Below are positions 10,346-19,402 of a stretch of DNA of 64,000 bases, one piece after another (positions within the stretch are counted from its first letter, which is position 1; every line of letters begins with the position of its first letter). Source of the stretch: Paraspadella gotoi. Taxonomy: Eukaryota; Chaetognatha. Where the stretch lies: assembly GCA_051294375.1 (NCBI GenBank), contig CM119265.1, forward strand, positions 14,794,963 through 14,858,962, in the 5' to 3' direction. The notes under the pieces were generated by a model. It ran no database searches. It was not told the DNA's origin and was given only the letters and a program-made list of their open reading frames with translations. The position numbers and the translations under genes are program-made.

Positions 10346-11881
10346 TTAGGTTCTGAACGTTGGCGAGTCTCCGCCTGTTGCCTTCAGTCTCCGCCTGTGG
10401 TAGATGAGGCGTTGTCCGGCGATTTCGATGACAAAATGATTTCCTTTTACCTCGATGACTTGATGAGGGCCCGTATAAATGGATTTTACTTTGTTTACTG
10501 CCGGGGCTGCGCCTGTTCGGACTAGGTCGCGCCTGACGTAGACTTGATCGCCTGTTTTTATCTTTTTTGGGTCTCTGAATCGATTTACGCGTTTTGCTGT
10601 TCTGTTTATTTTTATCCGTTGTTCGGCGATCTTTCTCTGCGCGTTTTCTTGTTTGTCAGCCCGTAGCTTTGCATAGTCGGCCAGGCACTCGTAAGTTGCC
10701 TCGTCTGGCAATTCAACTATCCTTGGCCTGTTTCCGAATTGGATCTCGTGCGGGCTCATGTCCGTTTTCCAGCCCGTGATTGGGGTTGAGTTGAGCATTA
10801 GTAGCATATGCGGTAACTCTTTTAACCAGGCGCTCGGGTCGTCATCCAGGGCCTTTCTTAGCGCCTGTCTTATCCGGCCTATGTCTCTTTCGGCTCTGTT
10901 GCTGTTCTTTCTAGAGACTAAGGTTCTTCTGCCACTCATGTTGAGTAGATCGAGTATGCTTTTCATCTCTTCGCCATTGAGTGACGTTGNNNNNNNNNNA
11001 TTTATTTCTAAGTAGCTTCCGTGCATTTGAAAAATATTTTTATCCAGGGCTGCGATTATGTGCGATGCATCTGCTCGACGGATTGGTAGCGCCCAGGTGT
11101 AGGCTGAGGCGTTATCGGATGCTACTACGACGTGGCTGATGCCTCCACTTGGGGGGAGGTGCATGACGTCTATGCACAATGATTCCCATGGCGTGATTGC
11201 TATCGTTGGCGTGGGATCCGTCTCATTGTGGTGCATTTCATCGGTTGTCCGTCTGCATAAGTCGCAGTTTAGTACTACATTTGCACAAGTGCGTACCATT
11301 TGCGGCGCCGCGACGTATTGGGAGACGAGGTATGCTGACCTGTCTCGTCCGGGGTGGCCGAGCTTTTTGTGGATCTTTTCGACAACTTCCTCCAGATTTT
11401 TTTCTGGGACGATGTATCTCGTGGATCGAATGTTATCCTTGTATCCGATGATGCAGAGGATTCCCTCCTTCGTGATGTGGAGGTCGTCAGTGTTTTTCAT
11501 AATGAAAACTTGTGTTGGCGTGAGAGCTTTCCTTTGTGCTGACGCAAGGTGCCTATGAAGGCCATCGCATCCATGATTTTCATATATTATTTTTGCGGAT
11601 TTGATGTCTTCATCTTCGTTTTGCCATTTTTTTATGTCTTCCCTGAGCGGGAGTAGCTGTTGGTTTGGCTGGTGTGGTGAGTTTTCTTCCTCTTCCAGGT
11701 CAATCGCGTCAACTTCGATGGACGCTCCCGTGGCAGAGTCTGGCGTCACTTCTGTTCTGTTTCTTACATCTTCGTCTCTCGCGCGTCTGTGCCTATCGGT
11801 GGTGAGTGTGGCTCTGCTCGGGCCTGGGCCTGGGCTTTGGTTTGTCGCTCTTGGTGGCTGGGCCGTTCTGGCGTTGTCCAT
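10346..11881 (-). CDS. Integrase region of Pol, element A
   Basis: 511 codons. An N-terminal acidic, Pro-rich linker is followed by an HHCC zinc-binding module (KIHKKLGHPGRD, then CDLC) and the catalytic core with the first Asp in CIDVMHLP. The second catalytic Asp falls within a 10-base N run (10990-10999); element B shows FDGA in the same place. The Glu is in NRAERD. The C-terminal region has GDQVYVRRDLV and YTGPHQVIE, then YHRRRLK, ending at 10346. It is the terminal product of Pol and would act in the nucleus on the cDNA. It is intact except for the masked bases. Forward-strand ORFs overlapping it are shadows. Confidence 0.92.
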   Translation of the reverse strand: MDNARTAQPPRATNQSPGPGPSRATLTTDRHRRARDEDVRNRTEVTPDSATGASIEVDAIDLEEEENSPHQPNQQLLPLREDIKKWQNEDEDIKSAKIIYENHGCDGLHRHLASAQRKALTPTQVFIMKNTDDLHITKEGILCIIGYKDNIRSTRYIVPEKNLEEVVEKIHKKLGHPGRDRSAYLVSQYVAAPQMVRTCANVVLNCDLCRRTTDEMHHNETDPTPTIAITPWESLCIDVMHLPPSGGISHVVVASDNASAYTWALPIRRADASHIIAALDKNIFQMHGSYLEINXXXXTSLNGEEMKSILDLLNMSGRRTLVSRKNSNRAERDIGRIRQALRKALDDDPSAWLKELPHMLLMLNSTPITGWKTDMSPHEIQFGNRPRIVELPDEATYECLADYAKLRADKQENAQRKIAEQRIKINRTAKRVNRFRDPKKIKTGDQVYVRRDLVRTGAAPAVNKVKSIYTGPHQVIEVKGNHFVIEIAGQRLIYHRRRLKATGGDSPTFRT

Positions 11882-12056
11882 GGTTCTTTCTGGTGACGCT
11901 GGTGGTGCGGCTTCTGGTGCGATTCTCGGCGATCTAGGCGAGCTGGGGGTTGATATCGGAGTTGGTGATCTTTCTACGTACGGGATGGTTGTTGGTGATG
12001 ATGGCGGCGTTGACGCTGGAGTTATTTGTGGTGGCGCGTTAGCGCCACTTCCAGGT

Positions 12057-12660
12057 TCAATTGTTTCTGAGTTTGGCGGTGCTGCCGACCTTTCTTCCGA
12101 GCTTGTTTCTGCAGGCGGCGCCTGTGCTCGTTTTGGTTTGTTTGGATCGGCCGCAAAGATGCAGTGGATGACGTCTGTGTCTGGGGGTGGGTCTCTTGTT
12201 CTTCGGCCGTTGCGCAGGCGGTGCCAAGCGGTCCCTCAGTGGTTTATTTGCTTCTGGTCCGTAGCGATATTGTGTAATTCCATCGCTGATTGTGTCTCTT
12301 GTTAATACTTTTATGTTCTTTTTTTCTTCCATGGTTGCTGCTCTTGTTATTCTCAGTAGTGCCGGTGTGTCGCTGATTAGCGAGGCTTGTCCCGTTGTTG
12401 TTCTAAAGATTTTTATTTCACGTTGGTTTCTTTTTCCATATACTTTTTCAAATTTGCATCCTGTTGGCGTAGTAGAGTCTTCATCGAGTATTTTTATGCA
12501 GAGGCCCGTCATGTCGGCCAGCATTTCTAGTTCGGGGTGCCCGAGAGTCCAATCTTTTGCTGAGATTGTTCTGATGTAGGTGTCGATGTCTTTTGTTTTT
12601 GGATTTCCATAGAGCTTGCGGATATTTTCTTTTTTGTTGTCGAAATCTGATCTAACGTAT
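12057..12660 (-). CDS. RNase H-integrase connector with OTU-like pattern, element A
   Basis: The Pol frame breaks once near 12665 at an A/T homopolymer and continues. The connector has a segment GGAPTLSIAAAAL (~12695-12735), then a helix-rich stretch, then a WTLGHPELEMLADMTGLCIKIL block around 12495-12560, followed by beta-strand-like IKIFR and LLRIT. The order and the W-x-G-HPELxxLA...I-x-I block resemble the second half of OTU-family cysteine proteases. However, the expected DGNC nucleophile motif is replaced by GAPT and I see no catalytic His near the end. I infer a catalytically dead or highly diverged OTU-like fold. A different frame supports 12057-12524; its last ~40 codons are poor in motifs. 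Confidence 0.5.
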
Positions 12661-14316
12661 TTAAAAAATTTGTCTGAATGCTTTTTCGTCTATTTCTAGT
12701 GCGGCGGCAGCGATGCTCAGCGTTGGTGCGCCTCCGACTCGTAAGTCAAGGTGTCCTGGCCATGNNNNNNNNNNGATTGGGTCTTCACAGAAACCTGGGT
12801 TGTATTCTCCGTCGACGTCGAAACCCGCGGGCAGGAATGGAGTGTCGAGTGGGGTGATCTGCCCTTGGTCTGTGAATCTGGTAAGAAAATCCGCAGGATT
12901 GTCTTCGCTTTTTACTAGTATAACCTCGGTTGGGTGACACTCCTGTTTTATCTCGGTAATCCATCGTAGTACATTCGTTGGTAGTAATTGCTGTCGGTCG
13001 TGTTGCAGATCCATTACTCTTTTGAAGTATTGAGAGTCTGTGACCAACGTGACTCTTCTCCCACAGGTGTAGCCTTTGAATTTTCTGGTCATCATATTAA
13101 AGGCTAAGGTTTCAAGGATATTTATGTGCTTAATCCTGTATTCTTCCGGGAAGGTTTTTGAGTGGAAGCACAGCGGATATTCTATCCCGTTTGCTGTGGC
13201 TGTTATGAGGCCTCCCATGGCGCTAGTGCTTGCGTCCGCGTNNNNNNNNNNTTCGCCATTTTTGATTTTTGCGTCGTTCAAAAAGTTTAATCCTGGCGTA
13301 TTCTTTATTTCTGCTACTAGAGTTTCTAACGCTGCTCGATGTTTTTCTTCGAATTTGAAGCTGCTTTTGTCAACTAAGGTCAGGGCATGGAGCGGTTGTG
13401 CCAGATAAGAGAAACGGTGGGTGAAGCAGCGGTAATAGTTTAGTGAGGCTAAAAGCGCGCGGAGGTCTTTTTGTGTTTTTACTTCCTTCAGTTTCACCTC
13501 AGCTTGTTCTAGCTTCTCTTTCTGGGGTTTGAGCTTATCCTGTGATATGCTGAAGCCTAAAATCTTGATGTCGTCCTTGCGTAGTAGGACGCTTTTTGTC
13601 CATTTGAGGACGACATTTTCGCGTCGGCAGATTTCGAGGAACTCTTTGAGTCGTTCCGCCATTTCCTCTGGCGTTCTTGCTGTCAGGATCAGATCGTCGA
13701 CGTAAATGAGAAAGCTTTTAACGTCGCGTCCGAGATCAGCAAAGATCTCGTCAAGGATGGCTTGGANNNNNNNNNNNNNNNNNNCGCCTCCCATTGGCAG
13801 CTTGTTCATTTGCCAGTTGTGTCCAGCGCCCGCGAAGGCGGTGACTGGTTTGCATCTATCCGACAGGTTGACTTGATGAAAACAAGCGAGAATGTCGACA
13901 GAGCATTGTAGCTCGTGGGGTTTGTATTCCTCGAGTATTGATGCAATCGTTTGAGGTTCTGTTGCAAATGTCGAGATATTGTCATTTACCGCTGATAGGT
14001 CGCATATGAGGCGCCACTGTTTCGCGAAGGTTTCGTCATCCATTTTCTCTTGATCTTTTGCGATGTGGTTTGGCTTTTTGATGAGGAATGCATTTGAGTA
14101 AGCTTCCCCGGAGGTTCTGGAGACGACTCCTGCTTTTTCGTATACCTCTAGGTATCTCTTGAGGGCGGCCTTTTTTACTGGGCCTTGATTTACAAATCGT
14201 GGCTTCGGTAGGTCCTCTGTGGTGAATCCAAGATCTACTTTGTAGTTTAAAAGCCCTCTTTGCAGTCGTTTATCGTTTCTCCAAATACATCGCGAAATTC
14301 CCAGACGGTTTCCCAT
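12661..14316 (-). CDS. Reverse transcriptase and RNase H, element A
   Basis: 551 codons converting the element RNA to cDNA and removing the RNA strand. RT motifs in order are WRLICDLSAVN, SVDILACFHQV, KLPMG followed by an N run where family members have their conserved Ala/Phe-Gln block, then FLIYVDDLILT (catalytic YVDD at 13693-13704), and ILGFSIS. The connection has LLASLNYYRCF. RNase H starts at the N run before ADASTSAMGG and continues to HINILETLAF, VTDSQYF and VKSEDNPADFLTR. The N-terminal frame is entered through a break near 14250. Presence of YVDD and the full RNase H Asp-Glu-Asp series suggests the copy was active recently. Confidence 0.93.
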   Translation of the reverse strand: MGNRLGISRCIWRNDKRLQRGLLNYKVDLGFTTEDLPKPRFVNQGPVKKAALKRYLEVYEKAGVVSRTSGEAYSNAFLIKKPNHIAKDQEKMDDETFAKQWRLICDLSAVNDNISTFATEPQTIASILEEYKPHELQCSVDILACFHQVNLSDRCKPVTAFAGAGHNWQMNKLPMGGXXXXXXXQAILDEIFADLGRDVKSFLIYVDDLILTARTPEEMAERLKEFLEICRRENVVLKWTKSVLLRKDDIKILGFSISQDKLKPQKEKLEQAEVKLKEVKTQKDLRALLASLNYYRCFTHRFSYLAQPLHALTLVDKSSFKFEEKHRAALETLVAEIKNTPGLNFLNDAKIKNGEXXXXADASTSAMGGLITATANGIEYPLCFHSKTFPEEYRIKHINILETLAFNMMTRKFKGYTCGRRVTLVTDSQYFKRVMDLQHDRQQLLPTNVLRWITEIKQECHPTEVILVKSEDNPADFLTRFTDQGQITPLDTPFLPAGFDVDGEYNPGFCEDPIXXXXWPGHLDLRVGGAPTLSIAAAALEIDEKAFRQIF

Positions 14317-15290
14317 ACTATTGGGGCTTTGTCGANNNNNNNNNNATCTATTTCTTTAAATGGGCGTAAAAATTCCTCTTTTCCCCTGTCATCGTGTTTT
14401 TTTCTTCGTCTGTTTCTGGCTTNNNNNNNNNNTTTGATTTCAGCATCTGTAGGTGTGTGTTTTATTATTTTCGTTGGTGGGATATTTTCCTTCCTTACTC
14501 GTCTTAGTTTGGGACTCTGTCCACTTAGGTCCGCCTGGACTGGGCGGGCTGTGCACTCTGGATCTAAATTTAGTTCTATCGTTGCCTCTTCTGTAACGAC
14601 CAGCCTTGCCTGTCCCCATTCGCCTGGTTCGCCTGGTAGTTCCACGCCTGTTTTTAAATGTTCTCCGGCGATTGTGCAAGCGGTCTCCCCGTCTGTTGAT
14701 TGTAGCATCCATTTTGCTTCCGCTAACGATTTCCAATACGTCTTTGCTGCTCTTACTAGCGTTTTATTATTTTCAGTCTTTTCGGCGTAGAGTGGGATGA
14801 TNNNNNNNNNNTCAACGCATTGTCTTGCCAACCACCTTGCAGCTTTTAATGCTGACTGTTTGTCTTTGAACAGGTGGGTGATCGGCTTGCCGGCCATGTG
14901 CGCTACTTGGAGGCCTTGCTTTTCAGCTGGTGTGACTATCCACATTTCTTCCGCAGGTCCCGGGTCGGTCGTTGCCGTTCCTATGATGACGTCCCGGTCA
15001 TCCTCGTCTGGTGATATGAAGAAAGTAGTATCGAGGATCCAGTTTTGAAACATTACTCTCAGGTCTATGCGGTCGCGGATTGTAACAGTGCCGTTTCCGG
15101 TGGTTACGCGTAATGGTTGTCCTGAGTAAACTTTGCTTGCCATTGACCATTCATCGACAAATTTTCGAGGTATCGTGTTTATCGATGCCCCTGTGTCGTA
15201 GAGGCAGCTTGCTGGGGCTCCGCTAATTACTGCGGGGATGTAGCTGTTGCTGTTTAGGTTTATCTTCCTCTTAGTGTCATCCCTTGGTCG
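14247..15290 (-). CDS. Aspartic protease and protease-RT linker, element A
   Basis: The open frame holds LYDTGASINTIP, the retropepsin active site (DTGAS encoded at 15183-15197), followed about 75 residues later by DRDVIIGT, matching the second conserved Ile-Ile-Gly of retroviral proteases. The enzyme would cut the Gag-Pol polyprotein. The rest is a linker with the KVYSG...TVTIRDR beta region and a charged segment reaching the RT start. At about 14250 the frame shifts into the RT frame. Entry from the upstream ORF (ending 15260) also requires a shift, so Pol may be made by ribosomal frameshifting or the shift may be an assembly error. Confidence 0.85.
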   Translation of the reverse strand, partial: RPRDDTKRKINLNSNSYIPAVISGAPASCLYDTGASINTIPRKFVDEWSMASKVYSGQPLRVTTGNGTVTIRDRIDLRVMFQNWILDTTFFISPDEDDRDVIIGTATTDPGPAEEMWIVTPAEKQGLQVAHMAGKPITHLFKDKQSALKAARWLARQCVXXXXIIPLYAEKTENNKTLVRAAKTYWKSLAEAKWMLQSTDGETACTIAGEHLKTGVELPGEPGEWGQARLVVTEEATIELNLDPECTARPVQADLSGQSPKLRRVRKENIPPTKIIKHTPTDAEIKXXXXARNRRRKKHDDRGKEEFLRPFKEIDXXXXDKAPIVWETVWEFRDVFGETINDCKEGF

Positions 15291-15910
15291 CGGTTTACCT
15301 TCGAGGCGAACTGTCGGGATGACGGTTCGGCTTTTGGTAGTGGGGGCGGTTCCATCTCGCCTTTTCTTTCTTCTGGCACCATAACTTCAGGTGTGAAAGT
15401 TTCTGGTTCGTGACATTGTATTTCAACTTTTCTTACTGTTGCTTGATGCATTGATTCGCCTCTGGTGTCGCTAATGATTGAATAGGTTGGGTTGTATATC
15501 ATTTTTCGGCATTTTACACTAGTTTGGATTAAGTTCGGCCTTAGTTTATTTGTTTGAGATTTTGTCTTTTGTTTTTTCTTTGGTGTCGGTGGCATTTCTA
15601 ATGGGAGCGTTTGCTCTTCACAGATGTCGCTGTTCGGTCCATTGGATTCCGGCGTTGACTTTTGTTTTCTTATTTGCCCTTTTTCATCGTTTCCCTTTTT
15701 CTCTGATTTTTTGCATAACTTTTTGCAAATCTTTAGCCTTTTTATAAATGCCTTCTTCTCGGCTAGCGCCCAGTTCTTCCAGGGTTCAAGGCTTTCTTTT
15801 ACAATGTTTAAGGCAAGACATTTCTTTTCGTTTTCGGCTAAAGGGCTGAAAAGTCTGTGCAGACGGACTGCTGCCGTTTTCCCAGTGAACTTTAGTGCTG
15901 CTTTTGGCAC
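15260..15910 (-). CDS. Gag-protease junction ORF, element A
   Basis: 216 codons, rich in Lys, between the gag basic domain and protease. It has no named domain. An N-terminal helical stretch (RLHRLFSPLAENEKK...) is followed by a KKLCKKSEKK basic run and a Pro-rich middle. It overlaps the preceding gag frame (ends 15786) by 125 bases in another frame. It is most simply the continuation of gag after a one-base break near 15900. Confidence 0.55.
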   Translation of the reverse strand: MPKAALKFTGKTAAVRLHRLFSPLAENEKKCLALNIVKESLEPWKNWALAEKKAFIKRLKICKKLCKKSEKKGNDEKGQIRKQKSTPESNGPNSDICEEQTLPLEMPPTPKKKQKTKSQTNKLRPNLIQTSVKCRKMIYNPTYSIISDTRGESMHQATVRKVEIQCHEPETFTPEVMVPEERKGEMEPPPLPKAEPSSRQFASKVNRDQGMTLRGR

Positions 15911-17027
15911 AGTTTCTCAGAGACTCTGTTTCTTTTACAGGCGCGGACTCCGTCGCCATCTGTTGGATGCATTTTGCTGCGGTCTGTGCTAACTCCGCTG
16001 CTTTCTTTCTTTCCTTAGAGGTACCTCTGTCTGTTTTCCTCGTTTCTATGGAATTGATATTGTACTTTTCATGGAATTTTATTTCATCACTGCAAACGCT
16101 TGTGTTATCATTGTCAACAATAACAAAATCTCTACGTCTTGTATCATATTTATTGAATCTAGGCTTTCCGCGGTAGGCCTTTTCTTTCCAACGGTTTTCG
16201 TCTCTTGTATCGCGGCGTTCGCGGCCGCGGTAATCTCGGGGTTNNNNNNNNNNNNNNNNTCGGTCGTCCTTCCTCTCGTCCTTGTCCTCCTTGTCCTTTA
16301 TCAATTTTGTCAGTTTCTCCAGTAGTTCTCGAGAGTTGTTTGCTTCCTGGAGCATGGTTCCTTGATAAAGGGCGTTCGCACTCTCTGCTGGGTTTTTGTC
16401 CGTAAGACCTTTTTGCAGTAAGGAATCGGTGAGGACCTGGCGATCGTTGTCCTTGACAGAGTTTATAAATCGTCTGCCTTTCGCTTCTTTTCCATGCGTC
16501 TCCAGCCAGCCNNNNNNNNNNCATTCGATTCTCCTTCCTAGCTCCTTCTTTCTGCCGCTTTCGATGTATGTTCTAAATTCCATGACTTCTCGGGCAATTC
16601 CTGGAGCATATGGGCTTAGTGCTTTCGTTAGCAGGCGGGCTGTGTGGCGTGGTACTGCGCCTCGGTCCTCCGNNNNNNNNNNNNNNNNNNNNCGGTATAT
16701 GGCGTTGACGAGTCCTAGCCCATACTCGGAATGTATCTCTGGGTCCACTTTCACCTCGATCTGGTCCGCGATCTCTGAAGCGCTGATCGAGGTTGTCTCG
16801 AAGACCTCGCATAATCCTTTGTAGAGGCTGCCTTCGACGGGATCAATGAAGCAGCTGGCTTCATAGTCCCTGGTGAAAAGGGCCTTTAGTTGCTCGTCGA
16901 TGATGCGGATGTCTATATCGCATCCGCGGAGAGATTGGTAGATTCCCCGTAGAAAGTCTGTTGGCTTTTCGTCCTCACGGCGTCGTTCGATTTTCACGGA
17001 ACCAGTTCGGGCGGCCATTGGTTCCAT
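15786..17027 (-). CDS. Gag capsid and basic domain, element A
   Basis: 413 codons. The N-terminal half is helical with the gag-type run TDFLRGIYQSLRGCD and a region around CFIDPVEGSLYKGLCEVFE. The second half has KLTKLIKDKEDKDERKDDR followed by an Arg/Tyr-rich tail (RDYRGRERRDTRDENRW), which could bind RNA. No CCHC zinc knuckle is visible, although 16 masked bases lie in the basic region. Four N runs interrupt it without changing frame. It would form the virus-like particle core. Confidence 0.7.
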   Translation of the reverse strand: MEPMAARTGSVKIERRREDEKPTDFLRGIYQSLRGCDIDIRIIDEQLKALFTRDYEASCFIDPVEGSLYKGLCEVFETTSISASEIADQIEVKVDPEIHSEYGLGLVNAIYXXXXXXXXEDRGAVPRHTARLLTKALSPYAPGIAREVMEFRTYIESGRKKELGRRIEXXXXGWLETHGKEAKGRRFINSVKDNDRQVLTDSLLQKGLTDKNPAESANALYQGTMLQEANNSRELLEKLTKLIKDKEDKDERKDDRXXXXXXPRDYRGRERRDTRDENRWKEKAYRGKPRFNKYDTRRRDFVIVDNDNTSVCSDEIKFHEKYNINSIETRKTDRGTSKERKKAAELAQTAAKCIQQMATESAPVKETESLRNCAKSSTKVHWENGSSPSAQTFQPFSRKRKEMSCLKHCKRKP

Positions 17028-17797
17028 GAAAACTGCCGCCGCTGCGGCGCTCCTGGTCGAGTCTNNNNNNNNNNTAGATCTCTTGCCGTGTCCCTACTTG
17101 GGTTGCGTTCTGTTTTTCGGCAAGTCTCTCGTATCCCTGTCGGCCTCTCGGCGTTTGCTCCTTCCTGCAACATCGTTTTGATTTCGGCGATGTCAGTTCG
17201 GGCGCGGATGTTGTCCCTACTCATGGTGTTGACGGCGTTTGTGAGTTGNNNNNNNNNNATTCTGAGGTGTCTCATTTCTTCGCTCATTTGAATTGTGCTT
17301 TTCCTGTTCGCGTTGATGAGGCGCAGTATTTCACTGATTCCTTTTCCATGGTCGCCCTTCTTNNNNNNNNNNACTCTGCGGAGGTTGTCGCTCAAGTCGA
17401 GGTAGTGCAGGTTTTGGACGCCATNNNNNNNNNNTACTGCCGTTTCGCCGTTTATCTCCATTGAGCTGGGCATGGTGCCACCGACGGCTCCTCCTTCGGT
17501 GTCGGAGGCTACGTGGTCGTCCATTGTTAGGCGGCCCATGCTGCTCGCGATTTCGTCGAGGTTTCCGGTATTTGCGCCGGCGGTCCAGCTGGCGATGACG
17601 GCGGGTGCGTGCGTGGTCAGGCCGGTTGTTGGGTCCAGGTAGCAGCCTGTTATTCCGCCGCGTTGATCTTTGGCCGGGATTTGGGCTTTGTCGTTCGTTG
17701 GGGTGCCGATTGGGGCGGTGGGGTAGATCCCACTGCCTTCTGCGTTTTTTTCGTTTCTTGACGCCATTTGGGTGACTTTCCTAGCGATCTCGAACAA
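16994..17797 (-). CDS. Gag N-terminal ORF, element A
   Basis: 267 codons; the most likely start is the Met at about 17767 (MASRNEKNAEGSG). It has Thr/Pro-rich disordered sequence, then a coiled-coil-like segment with NLHYLDLSDNLRR and EMRHLR...QLTNAVNTM. It overlaps the next gag frame by 34 bases at 16994-17027, so the two are probably one Gag interrupted by a single-base shift. Five N runs are present. It has no recognised domain beyond its position next to the primer-binding site. Confidence 0.6.
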   Translation of the reverse strand: MFEIARKVTQMASRNEKNAEGSGIYPTAPIGTPTNDKAQIPAKDQRGGITGCYLDPTTGLTTHAPAVIASWTAGANTGNLDEIASSMGRLTMDDHVASDTEGGAVGGTMPSSMEINGETAVXXXXGVQNLHYLDLSDNLRRXXXXKKGDHGKGISEILRLINANRKSTIQMSEEMRHLRXXXXQLTNAVNTMSRDNIRARTDIAEIKTMLQEGANAERPTGIRETCRKTERNPSRDTARDLXXXXTRPGAPQRRQFSWNQWPPELVP

Positions 17798-17986
17798 AGA
17801 TTTCGATTTCTTTGTTGGCTCAATTTTGCTGGTTTTAGTGAGTCCTCGTTTTCTTTTGCGTGTCGCGTTTCCGCTATCGAATGTTTTCGTTATTTTTTGT
17901 ATGGTAGCNNNNNNNNNNGCAACGTGGGGCGATTTCGATTTTCGATAAAAGTTTTTCTTTATTCGATTTTCGAAGAATTCTTTCGT

Positions 17987-18004
17987 AATCTTTTGCTGTC
18001 ACCA
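17987..18004 (-). other. Primer-binding site of element A
   Basis: On the reverse strand the 18 bases starting TGGTGACAGC directly follow the 5' LTR end with no spacer. LTR elements use such a TGG-starting site to pair with the CCA end of a host tRNA. I cannot name the tRNA from memory. Confidence 0.6.
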
Positions 18005-18446
18005 CGTGAGCGTTCTGGCTTAGTCTAATCTCCGCGAAAATATAAGAAAGTTCGATGTACACAAAAGCGAGGTTTATTTTCAAATTAATCATCAGCAAGA
18101 ATATAGAGGAAGTCAAAATTGCTCTTTCTTTTGGAGCCTAGAAACTAGAATGGATCTCACACAAAGTTCTCTCTACCTTCTACCTCAGATGTTTGATCCT
18201 TAGCCCCACCAAGTCCCGGCCTTGTTCCATTGGCCCTTTTGCCAACCTCCCCAATCCTCTTCTTCCTTCCAATTGGCCCATGGCCTTTATTGCAGTCATA
18301 GAGTTTGGGTGAGGTCTTTGTTGGTCCTGGTGAGGCGGGCCTCGGTTTCTGCTGGCTTGCTTGGTTCCCGCCGAGAGTGAGAGAGAGAGGAGAGAGATGT
18401 AGGGGGAGGTGCAGCTGGCTGCTGCATGCTCCTCGTTACGTTTATG
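18005..18446 (-). repeat. 5' LTR of element A
   Basis: Direct repeat of 7670-8107. It contains CCAAT-like boxes (GCCAATTGG, GCCAATGG on the reverse strand), two AATAAA motifs and a CT-rich stretch near its 5' end. Divergence from the other LTR is mostly single-base indels. Confidence 0.9.
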
Positions 18447-19145
18447 ATATGGTGGACTAAAATCCACCAATCGTTTATCAGCGGCAATTGGTGCAGGAGG
18501 CAAGTCATTCATCTCTCCAACCAAAAGGTACGAGGTTCGAGCCGGTGGACGCTTAGTAGTTAAGAGGGACGGGCCGCTTCACCTTCCTGTAACACGGTGT
18601 TAAAGTTCCGAAGCTCAGGGGCTGCTTATATTGAACGGTTCTGTCATTAACTCATAACAATCATTACTTTCTATTCAATTCAATATATACAATTAGTTGA
18701 GTTTTCAGTTATTTAAATAATTAGTTAATCATCTGATTATTATATTTGCTGTTGCAGCTTGGATTTACTGATTTAATGTTTCTATTAAATTTTAAACCTA
18801 TTTATATTTGAACGATCATATTTTTAGCTCTGACTGACAGATCAATAAAGTGAATTATAGAGCCGGAATCTGCAATAAGCAGATCCGGCTAAAAAAATTT
18901 AAAAGGTAAAAAACAAAAGAATTCTAGTTGACTTTGAGATAAAACAGGCGTCCACGAGAAGGCCTTGAGGGCACCAAAAGGACGGGCTCAAATCATCACT
19001 TAAATTAAATTACTAAAGGTAGTTTCATGAAAAAAAAATTAATCGATACTCTCGGAAAAAAACTGCCAAAAATGAAGGTTAACTTTAAGTAAAGTGAAGA
19101 AGAATATATTTATACCGGGAGTTCTAGCTCTTTTCGGAAAAAGTT
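18447..19145. other. Repeat-derived flank right of element A
   Basis: It starts with the target duplicate ATAT, then a short hairpin (TGGTGGA, loop CTAAAA, TCCACCA). GGTTCGAGCC near 18535 looks like a Pol III box B. At 18860-18895 lies a partial copy of the hairpin-ended repeat (GAATCTGC...AGCAGATCCGGCTAA). There are no genes, and no continuation of element B is present. Confidence 0.5.
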
Positions 19146-19146
19146 T

Positions 19147-19402
19147 AGGTTATGGCAACAGCCGGGTTGCCTGTGATGCCCATTGGGATGGGGCATCTCA
19201 CTGTTGGCTTTGGGGGCTTCCGACCCTCAGTGACGCCTCCAGTCACTGGCGCGGTTACCCTAGGACGGTCTCGCTTTGCCAATGCAGAGGGAAGTCGTTA
19301 GGACTGTGGATGGAACACTACGCCTGGGATGGTGTGTTCCCACTCTGAGCCAATGGATTTGGCTGACGGTTGGCGGACGTGAGGCGGTGTGAATATACCG
19401 CC
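19147..19402 (+). repeat. Dispersed repeat family 2, copy 1
   Basis: A ~255-bp unit starting TTATGGCAACAGCCGGGTTG and ending near GGTGTGAATATACCGCC. Copy 2 (19637-19890) is almost identical and in the same orientation; copy 3 (38911-39163) is inverted; a diverged fragment is at 21605-21705. Its coding potential (PTGMGHLTIGFGG) is shared but frames are not maintained, so it is a repeat and not a gene. Confidence 0.8.

Larger units (their letters stand above)
7670..18446 (-). mobile_element. Full-length env-bearing Ty3/Gypsy-like LTR retrotransposon (element A)
   Basis: The element is 10.8 kb, on the reverse strand, bounded by two LTRs of 442 and 438 bp that are nearly identical apart from small indels. 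It is flanked by the 4-bp direct repeat ATAT (7666-7669 and 18447-18450). Reading from 18446 leftwards the order is LTR, primer-binding site, gag, protease, reverse transcriptase/RNase H, connector, integrase, env-like ORF, polypurine tract, LTR. The RT-RNase H-integrase order places it in Ty3/Gypsy and not Ty1/Copia. High LTR identity implies recent insertion. The ORFs carry several one-base frame breaks that may be assembly errors. Sixteen of the window's seventeen N runs fall inside it. Confidence 0.9.
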
